Numbered from the stretch's first letter, positions 15,329-23,517 are shown. The stretch is 64,000 nt of DNA from Massilia sp. erpn (GCF_024400215.1 NZ_CP053748.1:5146001-5210000); one strand, 5' to 3'. Numbers and translations: made by a program. The notes: a model not told the origin generated them from the letters alone.

Positions 15329-16987
15329 TCAGGCGCCAGCCATAGCGACCGGGGTAATCAGGATCACGATAATCTCCCGCGCGCTGCGCGCCTTGCTGCC
15401 GCCGCCCAGCAGCATATTGCCCGGCTTGCCCGTGCCTTGACGGTCAAGATCGTCGGCCACCTGCTCGAAACCGCTGACGACCAGGGTTTCGCCCGAACGC
15501 ATCGCCACCCGCTGCAGGAAGTTGCGCGTGTCCAGCTCAGGGGTCTGGATCATGCTGTTCTGGCTGCGCACCTCGTCGATACGGCGCAGGCTGGAGATAT
15601 CGGTGCCGAATTGCAGCATGACGGTGCCGTTGCTGAGCAGATGCGGCAGGATGGTCATATTGAAGCCGGACGTGATCACGCCCGGCGTCAGCGTGGTGCT
15701 GGCGCCGATATTGGCGGTAAGCGTGGTCTGCGAGGACTTCAGGTAGCTGGTCTGCTTGGCTACCTGCACCGGCACCGGCTGGTTATTCAACGTGACCACC
15801 GAGGCCGAGGTTTCGCGCCGCACCTTGCCCTGGCTGGACAAGGCTTCCACCATCACCGAGGAACCGGCGAACTTGCTGCTGGACGTGGCCAGCACCGCCG
15901 CCGAAAACGCGGTGCTGCCGGCCGCGCTGCCAAAGGTGTTCTTGATGCCGTAGCGGTTGGACAGATTGCCATACACCAGGTTCCAGTCGATGCCGTAATG
16001 CTCGCCCTCGCTCAAGGTCACGGCCAGCACGGTGACGTTGAGCATCACCTGCCGCGACAGTGCCTTGTTCTCGCCATCGATGAATTGCGCCACGCGCGCC
16101 AGCACATCCGGCGTATCAACCACGGTCAGGCTGCCGGTGGCGGGCGAACCCACCACCTTGCCATGCGGCGAAAGCATCGATGTCACCGTCTTTTCGATAC
16201 TGCCGAAGACCGAAAGCTGGGATTTGACGGCTGTATTCTGGCTGTTATGGGCATTGCTGGAACTGCTGCTCGCGCCGCCGCTGCCGCCGCCATTGCCGCC
16301 CGAGTCGCTTTCGCCACCCGCCGAGCTGGTAGCGATGCTGGCGCTTAAGGCCGATTCGCCCGGAATGGCGCTGATCTGGAAGGTCTCGCTTTCCGTGTAA
16401 TAGAACTGGATGCCGCCCTCGGCATATTTCCAGAACACGCCGAAGCGCGCCGCGACGGTGTCGAGCAAGCCTTGCAGCGTACCTTGGGAATACACGATGC
16501 GTTGCGCCGCGCTGCGCGGACCGGCAGCGGTGGACACGGCAGACGGCAAGGCCAGCGGCGGCACCGCCATGCTGTTGCCGCTGGCCTGACCCGGCGCTTG
16601 TCCCGCCACGCGGGACGGCGTTTCGCCCGCCTGGGCAGCGGCCATCGCCGCCGCCTGCTGCGTGACCCTGGCCGGCATGCCTGCGCGCAGACTGATGCGT
16701 TCGGCGAATTCGGCCAGCGAATCGACCGTGCGGTCGAAGGTGGCAGGTGCCTGGAACACGGCCGGCAGCTTGTTTAACTTGATGGGCGTGGTCGCCAGCC
16801 ATAGACCGTCCTCATAAGTCACCAGCGGCGCGGACTTGGCCGGGGCTTCTGCCTGGCCAACCGTTTTCAGCAGGCGCGTGGCGCGTTCATCGGTCTGCGC
16901 GCTGGCGCCGGTGATTTTCTCCGGCAAACCGGCGCAGCCGGCCAGCAGCAGCACCCCGGCCAACAGGGCGTAATTCGTGGTACGCAT
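15329..16987 (-). CDS. pilN: Outer-membrane secretin lipoprotein PilN
   Basis: 552 residues. Signal peptide with lipobox LLAGC (residue 18 is the acylated Cys). N-terminal secretin N-domains (RIVYSQGTLQGLLDTVAARF) are followed by a Ser/Gly-rich loop near residues 225-250, and the C-terminal secretin domain (SVVTLNNQPVPVQVAKQ, VVSGFEQ, then REIIVILITPV at the end). BfpB/TcpC/R64 PilN lipoproteins form the outer-membrane channel for the pilus. Its ATG overlaps the pilL stop by one base (TAATG). Confidence 0.93.
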   Translation of the reverse strand: MRTTNYALLAGVLLLAGCAGLPEKITGASAQTDERATRLLKTVGQAEAPAKSAPLVTYEDGLWLATTPIKLNKLPAVFQAPATFDRTVDSLAEFAERISLRAGMPARVTQQAAAMAAAQAGETPSRVAGQAPGQASGNSMAVPPLALPSAVSTAAGPRSAAQRIVYSQGTLQGLLDTVAARFGVFWKYAEGGIQFYYTESETFQISAIPGESALSASIATSSAGGESDSGGNGGGSGGASSSSSNAHNSQNTAVKSQLSVFGSIEKTVTSMLSPHGKVVGSPATGSLTVVDTPDVLARVAQFIDGENKALSRQVMLNVTVLAVTLSEGEHYGIDWNLVYGNLSNRYGIKNTFGSAAGSTAFSAAVLATSSSKFAGSSVMVEALSSQGKVRRETSASVVTLNNQPVPVQVAKQTSYLKSSQTTLTANIGASTTLTPGVITSGFNMTILPHLLSNGTVMLQFGTDISSLRRIDEVRSQNSMIQTPELDTRNFLQRVAMRSGETLVVSGFEQVADDLDRQGTGKPGNMLLGGGSKARSAREIIVILITPVAMAGA

Positions 16988-18384
16988 TATTCGGTTCCTT
17001 TCGCAACGATCCGAAGTACGCGATTACCCCGGTACATGATGGCTTTGACCGGCACTTCCGCCCGGCCCAGGCTTTGCGCCACCGCCTCCACCGCCGTTTC
17101 GAAACTGCCGGTGATCGCAGAACGCGCGGCGACTGGATAGTCGACCGCCAGTTCCCAGGACAACTGCCAGCCGGCGCTGCTGGTCCAACGCTCCAGCGCC
17201 GTCCGCACCGAGCGGTCGGCAGGCAGGATTTCCCAGGTGGGCAGCACTGCTGCCGGTTTCTTGTCCGGCGCCGGTGCGGTGGATGCAGCGGATGCCACAG
17301 GAACCCCTTCCGCCGCCTTGGATGCGGCGCGGGCGGCGGATGGCGTTTGCGCACCGCCGGCCGGTGCGGCAGCAGTGGCGGCGGAAGCGACCTGCGTTCC
17401 GGCTGCCGATACGGCGGCGCCATTCGATGCCGGCGCCGTTGCGGTGGCTGCGCCGCCGGCGGCGGGTGCGGCCGATGGTCCGGTGCTGGATGCAGCGCCA
17501 GTGGCAACCGCGCCCCCGGTTCCTGCCGCGGTGGTGGCTGCGGCTGCGCCAGCCGGGGCCACGGCGGCGCTGGCGGCCACAGACGCAGGCCGCGCTGCGA
17601 CAGGAGATGGCGTAGCCAAGGCCGCCGTTACCGGCGCGGTTCGCGCCACAGGCGCCGCAGATGGCGCAGGCAATACCGGTGCTGCGGCACTCTGGCCTTC
17701 CCGCACGCTGCCCGCCCTGGACGACTGATTCGCATATTGAAGCGCAGTCTGTACCGCCGACTGGATGGCCGTCTGCGTGGTCGTCTGGATCGCCATCTGC
17801 ATGACCGCCAGCGAGGCATCCTGCGCCGGGTTCGAGACTGGCTGCGCATGGGTCGCCGGCATTGCTTCGGTGGCCTCGACCATTGCGCCGCGCTGCGTCA
17901 GCACCGCGCGGGTACGGCGCGGCGCTTCCGCGGATTCCGCCCGGGCCTCGCGCCGCATCGCCTGCTCCGTTTCCGCCCGCAGCGCGGCACTTCTGGCGCC
18001 CTGCGACAGCTGGCGCACCGTCACGCGGCGCGCGCCGAGCGCCACATCAAGCGCCAACTCCGGATACGGTTCGAGCAAATCCTCCAGCACCTCGGTCCAG
18101 GCACGCCCGCCCGCCCAGGATACCGGCTCGTCCAGCAGCTCACGCGCAATGCCGGCGGTGCGCACCGTAAACTCCCTTGGCACGATGGCGTTGATGGCTT
18201 GTCCGAGCGGCATATCGCGCGCCGCACCTTGGACCAGCACCACTTGCCGCAGCTGCGCATTGGCGCCCGCATCGCGGCGGGCCGTTGCCGCGCAGGCCGG
18301 AACGGCAGTGGCGGCGCTGAGCAGAGCGCCTGCCGTGAGCAGCGCCAATTTCTTTTTCATATGCATCTCAGACCCTTGGTTCAT
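16987..18384 (-). CDS. pilL: PilL-like protein with TcpQ-type C-terminal domain
   Basis: 465 residues, AGGAG ribosome site eight bases before the ATG at 18384 (another in-frame ATG is at 18366). Signal peptide ending around VPACAA. An N-terminal domain (about residues 45-135) resembles the PilL/secretin-helper fold (LGQAINAIVPREFTV, GGRAWTEVLEDLL). A long Ala/Pro/Thr low-complexity linker spans about residues 200-370. The C-terminal 95 residues (TWEILPADRSVRTALERW ... VEAVAQSLG) are the TcpQ/toxin co-regulated pilus domain that helps position the secretin. First gene of the operon behind a consensus sigma54 promoter. Confidence 0.85.
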   Translation of the reverse strand: MNQGSEMHMKKKLALLTAGALLSAATAVPACAATARRDAGANAQLRQVVLVQGAARDMPLGQAINAIVPREFTVRTAGIARELLDEPVSWAGGRAWTEVLEDLLEPYPELALDVALGARRVTVRQLSQGARSAALRAETEQAMRREARAESAEAPRRTRAVLTQRGAMVEATEAMPATHAQPVSNPAQDASLAVMQMAIQTTTQTAIQSAVQTALQYANQSSRAGSVREGQSAAAPVLPAPSAAPVARTAPVTAALATPSPVAARPASVAASAAVAPAGAAAATTAAGTGGAVATGAASSTGPSAAPAAGGAATATAPASNGAAVSAAGTQVASAATAAAPAGGAQTPSAARAASKAAEGVPVASAASTAPAPDKKPAAVLPTWEILPADRSVRTALERWTSSAGWQLSWELAVDYPVAARSAITGSFETAVEAVAQSLGRAEVPVKAIMYRGNRVLRIVAKGTE

Positions 18385-18444
18385 TACGAAGACTCCTGTT
18401 TGCTGCGCGATAAAGCGGCATGCCGCCGCTACTTAGCCATCAAT

Positions 18445-18460
18445 AGCAACACTCGTGCCA
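18445..18460 (-). promoter_or_regulatory. Perfect sigma54 promoter of the pilus operon
   Basis: The minus strand reads TGGCACG-AGTG-TTGCT, an exact match to TGGCACG-N4-TTGCW. Expected start of transcription is about 18433, 50 bases before pilL. An NtrC-type activator gene lies immediately upstream. Confidence 0.88.
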
Positions 18461-18605
18461 GATGAATCGAAAACACGCCAACCCTTGCCGCTAAAGGCGC
18501 CGCAGCTCGCGGCGGCGCATGCCGGGCAAACACGCATTTGCAAAGCCGCAAGGAAGCGGGGAACGGCATCGTGCAAGACTGCGCGGCACGAGCATTAAGT
18601 AGCGG

Positions 18606-18631
18606 GACGGCGGCAATAGTTCCGCGCCGTC
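18606..18631. promoter_or_regulatory. Inverted repeat, candidate activator site upstream of the pil promoter
   Basis: GACGGCG (18606-18612) and CGCCGTC (18625-18631) are perfect arms with a 12-base spacer, about 150 bases upstream of the sigma54 promoter, a usual distance for NtrC-type activator binding. It could instead be a hairpin behind the regulator gene, but there is no U run. Nothing else coding was seen in 18385-18729. Confidence 0.4.
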
Positions 18632-18729
18632 AGCACGGAGAAAGGAAAAAGCAGGGAGAGTAGATGCCGCAAGGGGAAACGCGGCGCGGGATGCCGTGCG
18701 CCGCCGCATGGGCAGCGCACGGGCGTGCT

Positions 18730-20148
18730 TTAATCCGTGGGCGACTTGTAATCCGCAAGATCCATTTCATACAACTTCATCTTGCGGTACAGCGTGGAAT
18801 AGTTGATCTTCAATTCGGCGCAGGCAGCGGCGCCCGCGCCATCATGCCGCCGCAGGGTTTCGCTGATGACGGCCTTCTCAACCGAGCCCAGAATTTCCTC
18901 CAGCGATTGCGGCGCAAACTGCTGCTCGGCATCGCCGACCGAAACAGGAATGCCAAGCTGGAACTGGTCCGCCGCGTTGCGCAGCTCGCGCACATTGCCC
19001 GGCCAGTCATAGGCCAGCAACTGCTGCAGGATTTCCCGCGTCGGCGTAGTCGCGCTTTGTTTGAAGCGCAGCGCCGCCTCCTGCACAAAATGGGCGAACA
19101 GCATGGCGATATCGTCGCGCCGTTCGCGCAGCGGCGGAATCTTCAGCGTCGCCACGCACAGGCGGTAGAACAGGTCGATGCGGAACTTGTCCTGCGCACC
19201 CAGCTCCTTCAGGTCGGCCTTGGTCGCCGCCACCACGCGCAAGTCGACGGCAATGGCCTTGTTCTGACCAAGACGTTCGACCTGGCGCTCCTGCAGCACG
19301 CGCAGCAGCTTCGCCTGCAGATGCAGCGGCATGGCTTCGATTTCATCAAGGAACAGCGTGCCGCCGCAGGCATATTCAATCTTGCCTACGCGCTGTTTGG
19401 CAGCGCCGGTATAGGCGCCCGCCTCGTGTCCAAACAGCTCGCTTTCGAACAAGGCTTCCGGAATGGCGGCGCAATTGACCGCCACGAAATTGCCCTTGCG
19501 TCCACTGAATTCGTGCAGGCAGCGCGCCACCATTTCCTTGCCCGCGCCGGTTTCGCCCAGAATGATGACATTGGCCGGCGCCGGTGCGATACGCAGAACC
19601 AGGGCGCGCAGCTCGCGCATGGCGGCGGCCTCGCCGATCAGCACGCGCTCGATGCCGGAGGCAAACGCCAGCCGGTCCAGCAACTGGCGGTTCTCCACCG
19701 TCAGGCGGCGCTGCTCGGCGGCACGCCGCAGCACACCCACCAGCCGTTCTTTTTCGAAGGGTTTTTCGAGAAAATCGTAAGCGCCCTTGCGCGTGGCCTC
19801 GATCGCCACCGGGATATTGCCGCGCGCGGTCATCAGTACCACAGGCAAGCAGGCATCACGCTGGCGCAGCGTATCGAGCACGCCCAGTCCATCCAGCTCG
19901 TCCTTCTCGCCCAGGAACAGATCGGTGAGCACCACGTCCGGCCCGATCTGCGCCAGTTGCGCCAGCGCTTCGTGGGCGCTGGCGAAGGCATGCGCCTTGA
20001 AGCCGGCGCCCTTCACCGATTGCGCCACCACATGGCGCAGCATATCGTCATCCTCGATCACCACCACGCGATAGGCGCAGTCCTCGCCCTGCGCCGGAGC
20101 GCCTGCCAGGCAGTCAGCCGGCGCCAGCATCTCATCGGCGCGCCTCAT
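18730..20148 (-). CDS. NtrC/DctD-type response regulator, probable activator of the pilus operon
   Basis: 472 residues. Receiver domain (about 25-145: acidic pair in VIEDDD, phosphoacceptor Asp in VVLTDLFLG, Lys in LEKPF), AAA+ domain (about 165-400: Walker A GETGAGKE, sigma54 loop GAYTGA with the permitted Tyr, Walker B GTLFLDEIE) and a C-terminal Fis-type helix-turn-helix (NYSTLYRKMK). The ATG overlaps the kinase stop (ATGA). Lying upstream of and codirectional with the pilus operon, whose promoter is sigma54-dependent, it most likely turns that operon on. The receiver carries a small insertion after the phosphoacceptor (FLGEKDELDG). Confidence 0.9.
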   Translation of the reverse strand: MRRADEMLAPADCLAGAPAQGEDCAYRVVVIEDDDMLRHVVAQSVKGAGFKAHAFASAHEALAQLAQIGPDVVLTDLFLGEKDELDGLGVLDTLRQRDACLPVVLMTARGNIPVAIEATRKGAYDFLEKPFEKERLVGVLRRAAEQRRLTVENRQLLDRLAFASGIERVLIGEAAAMRELRALVLRIAPAPANVIILGETGAGKEMVARCLHEFSGRKGNFVAVNCAAIPEALFESELFGHEAGAYTGAAKQRVGKIEYACGGTLFLDEIEAMPLHLQAKLLRVLQERQVERLGQNKAIAVDLRVVAATKADLKELGAQDKFRIDLFYRLCVATLKIPPLRERRDDIAMLFAHFVQEAALRFKQSATTPTREILQQLLAYDWPGNVRELRNAADQFQLGIPVSVGDAEQQFAPQSLEEILGSVEKAVISETLRRHDGAGAAACAELKINYSTLYRKMKLYEMDLADYKSPTD

Positions 20149-21068
20149 GCCGCCTGCTCCGCTGCCGGCAGCACGATGCAGAATTCCGCACCGCCTTGCG
20201 GATGGTTGCGCGCACTCAGCTTACCGCCCATTTCATCAATGACTTCGCTGGACAAGGCCAGGCCCAGGCCCAGGCCTTCGCCGGGCGGCTTGGTGGTGAA
20301 GAAGGCATCGAACAAATTCTCCATCACATGGGCGGCAATGCCGGCGCCATGGTCGCGCACCAGGATCGCCACTGCGCCGTCGCGCAGCTCGCTCTCGATC
20401 TCGATGCGCTGGTCCTGCACGCCGGCGGCGGCATCCAGGGCATTGTCGATCAGATTGACCAGGGCCAGTGTCAGCCGGTCGAAATCGGCCAGTACCGGAT
20501 GGTTACTCACCCGCACCAGCAACTGGCGCCGCCCTGTCTTCACCTTGGGCGAGACCACGGCGCAGGCATGCTCGACTGCTTCGCGCACGGAAACCGTGCC
20601 GTGCTTCAGCGGCATCTTGCGCGAAAACCCCTCCAGCTGGCGCGACAGCTCACTCATCTGTCCGGTGGCGCGCAGCATCAGCGAGAGGTTTTCCGCCGCC
20701 GAATCCACATCGCCGTGGGTAATCAGATCCAGCGCATTCTCGACCAGCAATTGCATGCTGGCCAGCGGCCGCTTGATCTCGTGGTTGACGCTGGCGACCA
20801 TGCGCCCGACCGCCGCCATTTTTCCCGCATGCACCAGAGCCTCGCGGCTGCGCGCGCGTTCACGCTCGGAATCCGACTCCACCTTGAGCAGGCGCGCGAC
20901 ATTGTGCTGGAACTGCTGCAACGTTGGCCGGCAACTGGCCGCGGTAATAAAACGTCCCGGCATTGCCGCGCCAATATGGATATCCAATCCCGTCCCCGCT
21001 TGCGCCTCGTCCTTATAACTAGCATGATAAAACAAACCACCCTGGCGCCTGTGACGGCCAACATCCAT
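20145..21068 (-). CDS. Cytosolic sensor histidine kinase (partner of the NtrC-type regulator)
   Basis: 307 residues from an ATG at 21068 with AAGGAGA upstream. No membrane helix. A short N-terminal region of about 60 residues, a coiled coil, the H-box (ASVNHEIKRPLASMQ) near residue 115, and a full HATPase domain with N-box LINLIDNALDAA-like sequence, DHGAGI and GEGLGLGLALS. The core resembles DctB/NtrB-type kinases but the usual periplasmic sensor is absent, so it must sense a cytosolic or protein signal. Translationally coupled to the regulator. Confidence 0.88.
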   Translation of the reverse strand: MDVGRHRRQGGLFYHASYKDEAQAGTGLDIHIGAAMPGRFITAASCRPTLQQFQHNVARLLKVESDSERERARSREALVHAGKMAAVGRMVASVNHEIKRPLASMQLLVENALDLITHGDVDSAAENLSLMLRATGQMSELSRQLEGFSRKMPLKHGTVSVREAVEHACAVVSPKVKTGRRQLLVRVSNHPVLADFDRLTLALVNLIDNALDAAAGVQDQRIEIESELRDGAVAILVRDHGAGIAAHVMENLFDAFFTTKPPGEGLGLGLALSSEVIDEMGGKLSARNHPQGGAEFCIVLPAAEQAA

Positions 21069-21153
21069 CTTAATCTCCTTGAAACAAGCAGCGAAGCCAA
21101 GCCGGCTTCACTTCAAATTGAGGCTTGAAACTTTTAATTGAGGCAAATAACAT

Positions 21154-21252
21154 AAGGCCGCGGAAAACTTACATGAAATTAAACGCCAGTGCAATGGTGG
21201 CTCAGGCAGCGCACATTGACCGTGCAAGCCAAAACCGAAATACCGCGGCCTT
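21154..21252. repeat. Long-spaced inverted repeat in the divergent promoter region
   Basis: AAGGCCGCGG (21154-21163) is the exact reverse complement of CCGCGGCCTT (21243-21252), and a run of T follows on the plus strand. It lies between the divergent kinase (21068) and receiver-PAS (21289) genes. It may close a roughly 100-base RNA with a terminator-like 3' end, or be paired protein sites. Two copies of AATTGAGGC, 20 bases apart, stand just left of it. Confidence 0.3.
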
Positions 21253-21288
21253 TTTTAATACGGCTGTCAAATAAAAAGGATAAAGTGT

Positions 21289-22200
21289 ATGAATGCCCCT
21301 CTCGCATCGAGGCCGCGCGCGCGAATTCTTCTGGTGGAGAATGCGCCGGCCCACCCATGTCAGCTGGCGCGTTTGCTGACCGAACAGAATTACATTGTGC
21401 TAGTTTCCAATTCCAGCATGGAGGCCATGCAGGCGATGGCATTGCATGCCCCGGACATCGTGTTGCTCCATGCGCAGCAGCCGGGCATCGATGGCTATGA
21501 ACTGTGCCGCCATATCAAGGCCAGTGCGCGCCTGCGCGCCGTGCCGGTGATTTTTATCAGCGCGGCGGACAGCTCGTGGGACCGGGCCAAAGCTTTTTCC
21601 TCCGGGGCCGCCGACTACCTGGCCCAGCCCATCGCCGCGCCGGAAGTGCTGAACCGCCTGGAAACCCAGTTGACGCTGAACAGCCTGCGGCGCCAGGTCG
21701 AACAGCGCAGCCTGGAACGCAACGCTGAACTGCATGAAGCCACCCAGGCCTTGCAGGAAAACCGTCTGCTGCTGCGGACCATCATCGACAGCGCCATGGC
21801 GATCATTCATGTGAAAGATCCCACCGGGCGCTATTTGCTGGTCAACACGCGCTTCCGGCAACTGTTCGGCGCCGCCGATGACGAGCTGCTCGGCCTACGC
21901 GATGCGGATATTTTCCCGGCGGAGATCGCGCAGGCGCAGGCCGCCAGCGAGCGCCAGGTGCTGGCCAGTGGCGCCGGGCTGGAATGCCAGGAGGTGTGGT
22001 TCCATGGCGGCGCACCGCATACCTATATCGCCGTCAAATCGCCCCTGCGCGACGCGGACGGCAATATCTACGCGGTCTGCACGATCGCCACCGACATCAC
22101 GGAGCGCGTGCGCGAGGAAGCCATCCTCAGCGAACTGAACGCCATGCTGGAAAACCGTCTCTCGCTGCGCCAGTCCGACTGCGTGGGCGACACGCACTGA
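21289..22200 (+). CDS. Degenerate receiver - PAS protein
   Basis: 303 residues, AAAGGA ribosome site. An N-terminal receiver-like domain (about 12-130) keeps the fold signature (LLVEN, VPVIFISAAD, SGAADYL) but the phosphoacceptor Asp is His (VLLHAQQPGIDGYEL), the acidic pair is Glu-Asn and the conserved Lys is Gln (LAQPI). It is therefore probably not phosphorylated. A coiled coil (about 133-160) leads into a PAS/PAC domain (about 160-285, VKDPTGRYLLVNTRFRQLFG, ending ATDITER). There is no kinase, HTH or GGDEF output. Such a protein would work by protein contact, possibly with the neighbouring cytosolic kinase or the Hrp regulators. Confidence 0.8.
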   Translation: MNAPLASRPRARILLVENAPAHPCQLARLLTEQNYIVLVSNSSMEAMQAMALHAPDIVLLHAQQPGIDGYELCRHIKASARLRAVPVIFISAADSSWDRAKAFSSGAADYLAQPIAAPEVLNRLETQLTLNSLRRQVEQRSLERNAELHEATQALQENRLLLRTIIDSAMAIIHVKDPTGRYLLVNTRFRQLFGAADDELLGLRDADIFPAEIAQAQAASERQVLASGAGLECQEVWFHGGAPHTYIAVKSPLRDADGNIYAVCTIATDITERVREEAILSELNAMLENRLSLRQSDCVGDTH

Positions 22201-22202
22201 AT

Positions 22203-22697
22203 TCAGTGCTGGCCTGAGCCTGAACGGTAGTGGCTGGCGGCCGTGGGCAGGGTCAACCCAGCCAGGCCCTCATCCAGGACCGTCTCCGCGTCCACGTCCG
22301 TATCCAGCCGCTCGAAGCTGTTCTGCCAGCGCCGTGCGTGCTGGGCGTAGCGCTCCAGCCGGCCGAACAGCGTGGCGGCGGTCAGGCGCGAGGCGACCAT
22401 GCGGTCGAGCAGCATCACACGCCCGCTTTCATGGTCGATCGAAAAATGCGGACTGTCGGCCGCGAACATGAAGAGATTGCTCTCCAGGACGCGCTGCAGC
22501 ACCTCGGCACGCCAGCGCCAGGGCGGCTCGCCAAAATCGCAGAACAGCAGCAGGCTGTCGGCCTCTTCGCCAGGCAGCAGCGTCAGCGCAACGCCGGCAA
22601 AGGCGATCTGCGCGCCATGCGCGAGGTCGCCGGTGGGGACAATGCCATACAGATGGCACAATTCTTCAATCAATGTTTGGTAATGACGGGACGACAT
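22203..22697 (-). CDS. CesT-family type III secretion chaperone
   Basis: 164 residues, acidic and small, with the Tir-chaperone/CesT layout: N-terminal helix MSSRHYQTLIEELCHLYGI, beta segments around VALTLLPGEEADSLLLFCDFG, and RVLESNLFMFAADSPHFSIDHESGRVMLLDRM typical of the family. These chaperones bind the N-terminal region of effectors and bring them to the secretion ATPase. It is the last gene of a short run with hrpL and a small gene. Its cognate effector is not adjacent. The C-terminal tail is longer than usual. No good ribosome site is visible, so coupling to the upstream gene is likely. Confidence 0.75.
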   Translation of the reverse strand: MSSRHYQTLIEELCHLYGIVPTGDLAHGAQIAFAGVALTLLPGEEADSLLLFCDFGEPPWRWRAEVLQRVLESNLFMFAADSPHFSIDHESGRVMLLDRMVASRLTAATLFGRLERYAQHARRWQNSFERLDTDVDAETVLDEGLAGLTLPTAASHYRSGSGQH

Positions 22698-22699
22698 AG

Positions 22700-22915
22700 T
22701 TACGTGTTCAAGCCTTTCTGACGGACGAGGCGGATGGGACGAACTGCTGGCAAGTCATACGGCATGGTAATAGCAGGCTTCGTGCCAAGCACGTCGCCAA
22801 CCGTGAATCCGGGTGTTTGCAAGAGCTTGCACGGCATGCGCGCGCCAGGCATGGCGCACCCGCATTGCATCCCTGAATGATCGCGCGCGCCGGCGCCATG
22901 CAGCATTGCCATCAA
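22700..22915 (-). CDS. Possible small gene between hrpL and the chaperone
   Basis: 71 codons. Its ATG overlaps the hrpL stop codon as ATGA and it ends three bases before the chaperone ATG, so it fills the gap in an operon-like way. The protein is rich in Met, Cys and Pro in its first half and ends in a basic tail (VRPIRLVRQKG). No domain is recognised. Two other frames are also open here, so it may be untranslated spacer. Confidence 0.35.
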   Translation of the reverse strand: MMAMLHGAGARDHSGMQCGCAMPGARMPCKLLQTPGFTVGDVLGTKPAITMPYDLPAVRPIRLVRQKGLNT

Positions 22916-23451
22916 GCCAACTGCTCCAGCTTGAGCTGGGCGCGGGCGCGCGAAATGCGCGAGCGCACGGTGCCGATGGGGATGGCCAGCTCATGGGCCG
23001 CCTCGGCATAGCTCAGCTGCTCGTCGAAGACCAGGTGGACCACCGCCCGCGTATCGTCGGAGAGGCGGGCCAGCACGTCGGAAACGCGCTGCATGATCTG
23101 GTGCGACTCCACCAGGTCAGCCGGGCCGCGTCCCGCTTCGTCAACCAGCTCGCACACTTCGATATCGTCGAAGATGTCGCGCACCCGGTTGCGGCGGTAG
23201 TGATTGCGGATCAGGTTCAAGGCGATGCCGAACAGCCAGGTTTCAGGCCGCGACTGGTATTGGAACTTGTCGCGGCAGCGCATGGCCTCGAGCAGGGTTT
23301 CCTGCGCCAGGTCGTCGGCATCTTCCACGCTGCCGACGCGGCGGCGGATAAAGTTATGCAAACGCCGGCCCTGGGCGCGCACCAGCTGCTCCAGTTCGTG
23401 CAATTGCAGGGTTTCAGTGACAGTCGAGATTTCCGCATTCGAGATGTGCAT
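22912..23451 (-). CDS. hrpL: HrpL-like ECF sigma factor
   Basis: 179 residues from an ATG at 23451, with GGAG eight bases upstream (an in-frame GTG at 23463 is less likely). Region 2 reads FIRRRVGSVEDADDLAQETL ... KFQYQSRPETWLFG followed by IALNLIRNHYRR, and region 4 ends IPIGTVRSRISRARAQLK. These segments are close to HrpL of plant-associated Pseudomonas, in particular KPQTWLxGIALNLIRNHxRK. HrpL directs RNA polymerase to hrp boxes, and two or three such boxes occur in this window. A sigma54 promoter precedes it, the same logic as HrpS-sigma54-hrpL in Hrp1-type systems. No anti-sigma gene is adjacent. Confidence 0.88.
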   Translation of the reverse strand: MHISNAEISTVTETLQLHELEQLVRAQGRRLHNFIRRRVGSVEDADDLAQETLLEAMRCRDKFQYQSRPETWLFGIALNLIRNHYRRNRVRDIFDDIEVCELVDEAGRGPADLVESHQIMQRVSDVLARLSDDTRAVVHLVFDEQLSYAEAAHELAIPIGTVRSRISRARAQLKLEQLA

Positions 23452-23501
23452 AACAGGCTCCACGATTTAAAGAGAAGGATTCGCGCTACATCCATCCCTT
23501 T

Positions 23502-23517
23502 GGCAATTCGTGTGCCA
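23502..23517 (-). promoter_or_regulatory. Sigma54 promoter of hrpL
   Basis: The minus strand reads TGGCACA-CGAA-TTGCC, matching TGGCACG-N4-TTGCW except for two positions, with the invariant GG and GC correctly spaced. It is 50 bases upstream of the hrpL ATG, so the leader would be about 40 bases. Confidence 0.72.

Noticed and set aside
13769..16348. 859-codon plus-strand frame antisense to pilP, pilO and pilN
   Set aside because: Shadow of the GC-rich pilus genes on the other strand; repetitive His/Arg/Gln/Ala composition and no domain.
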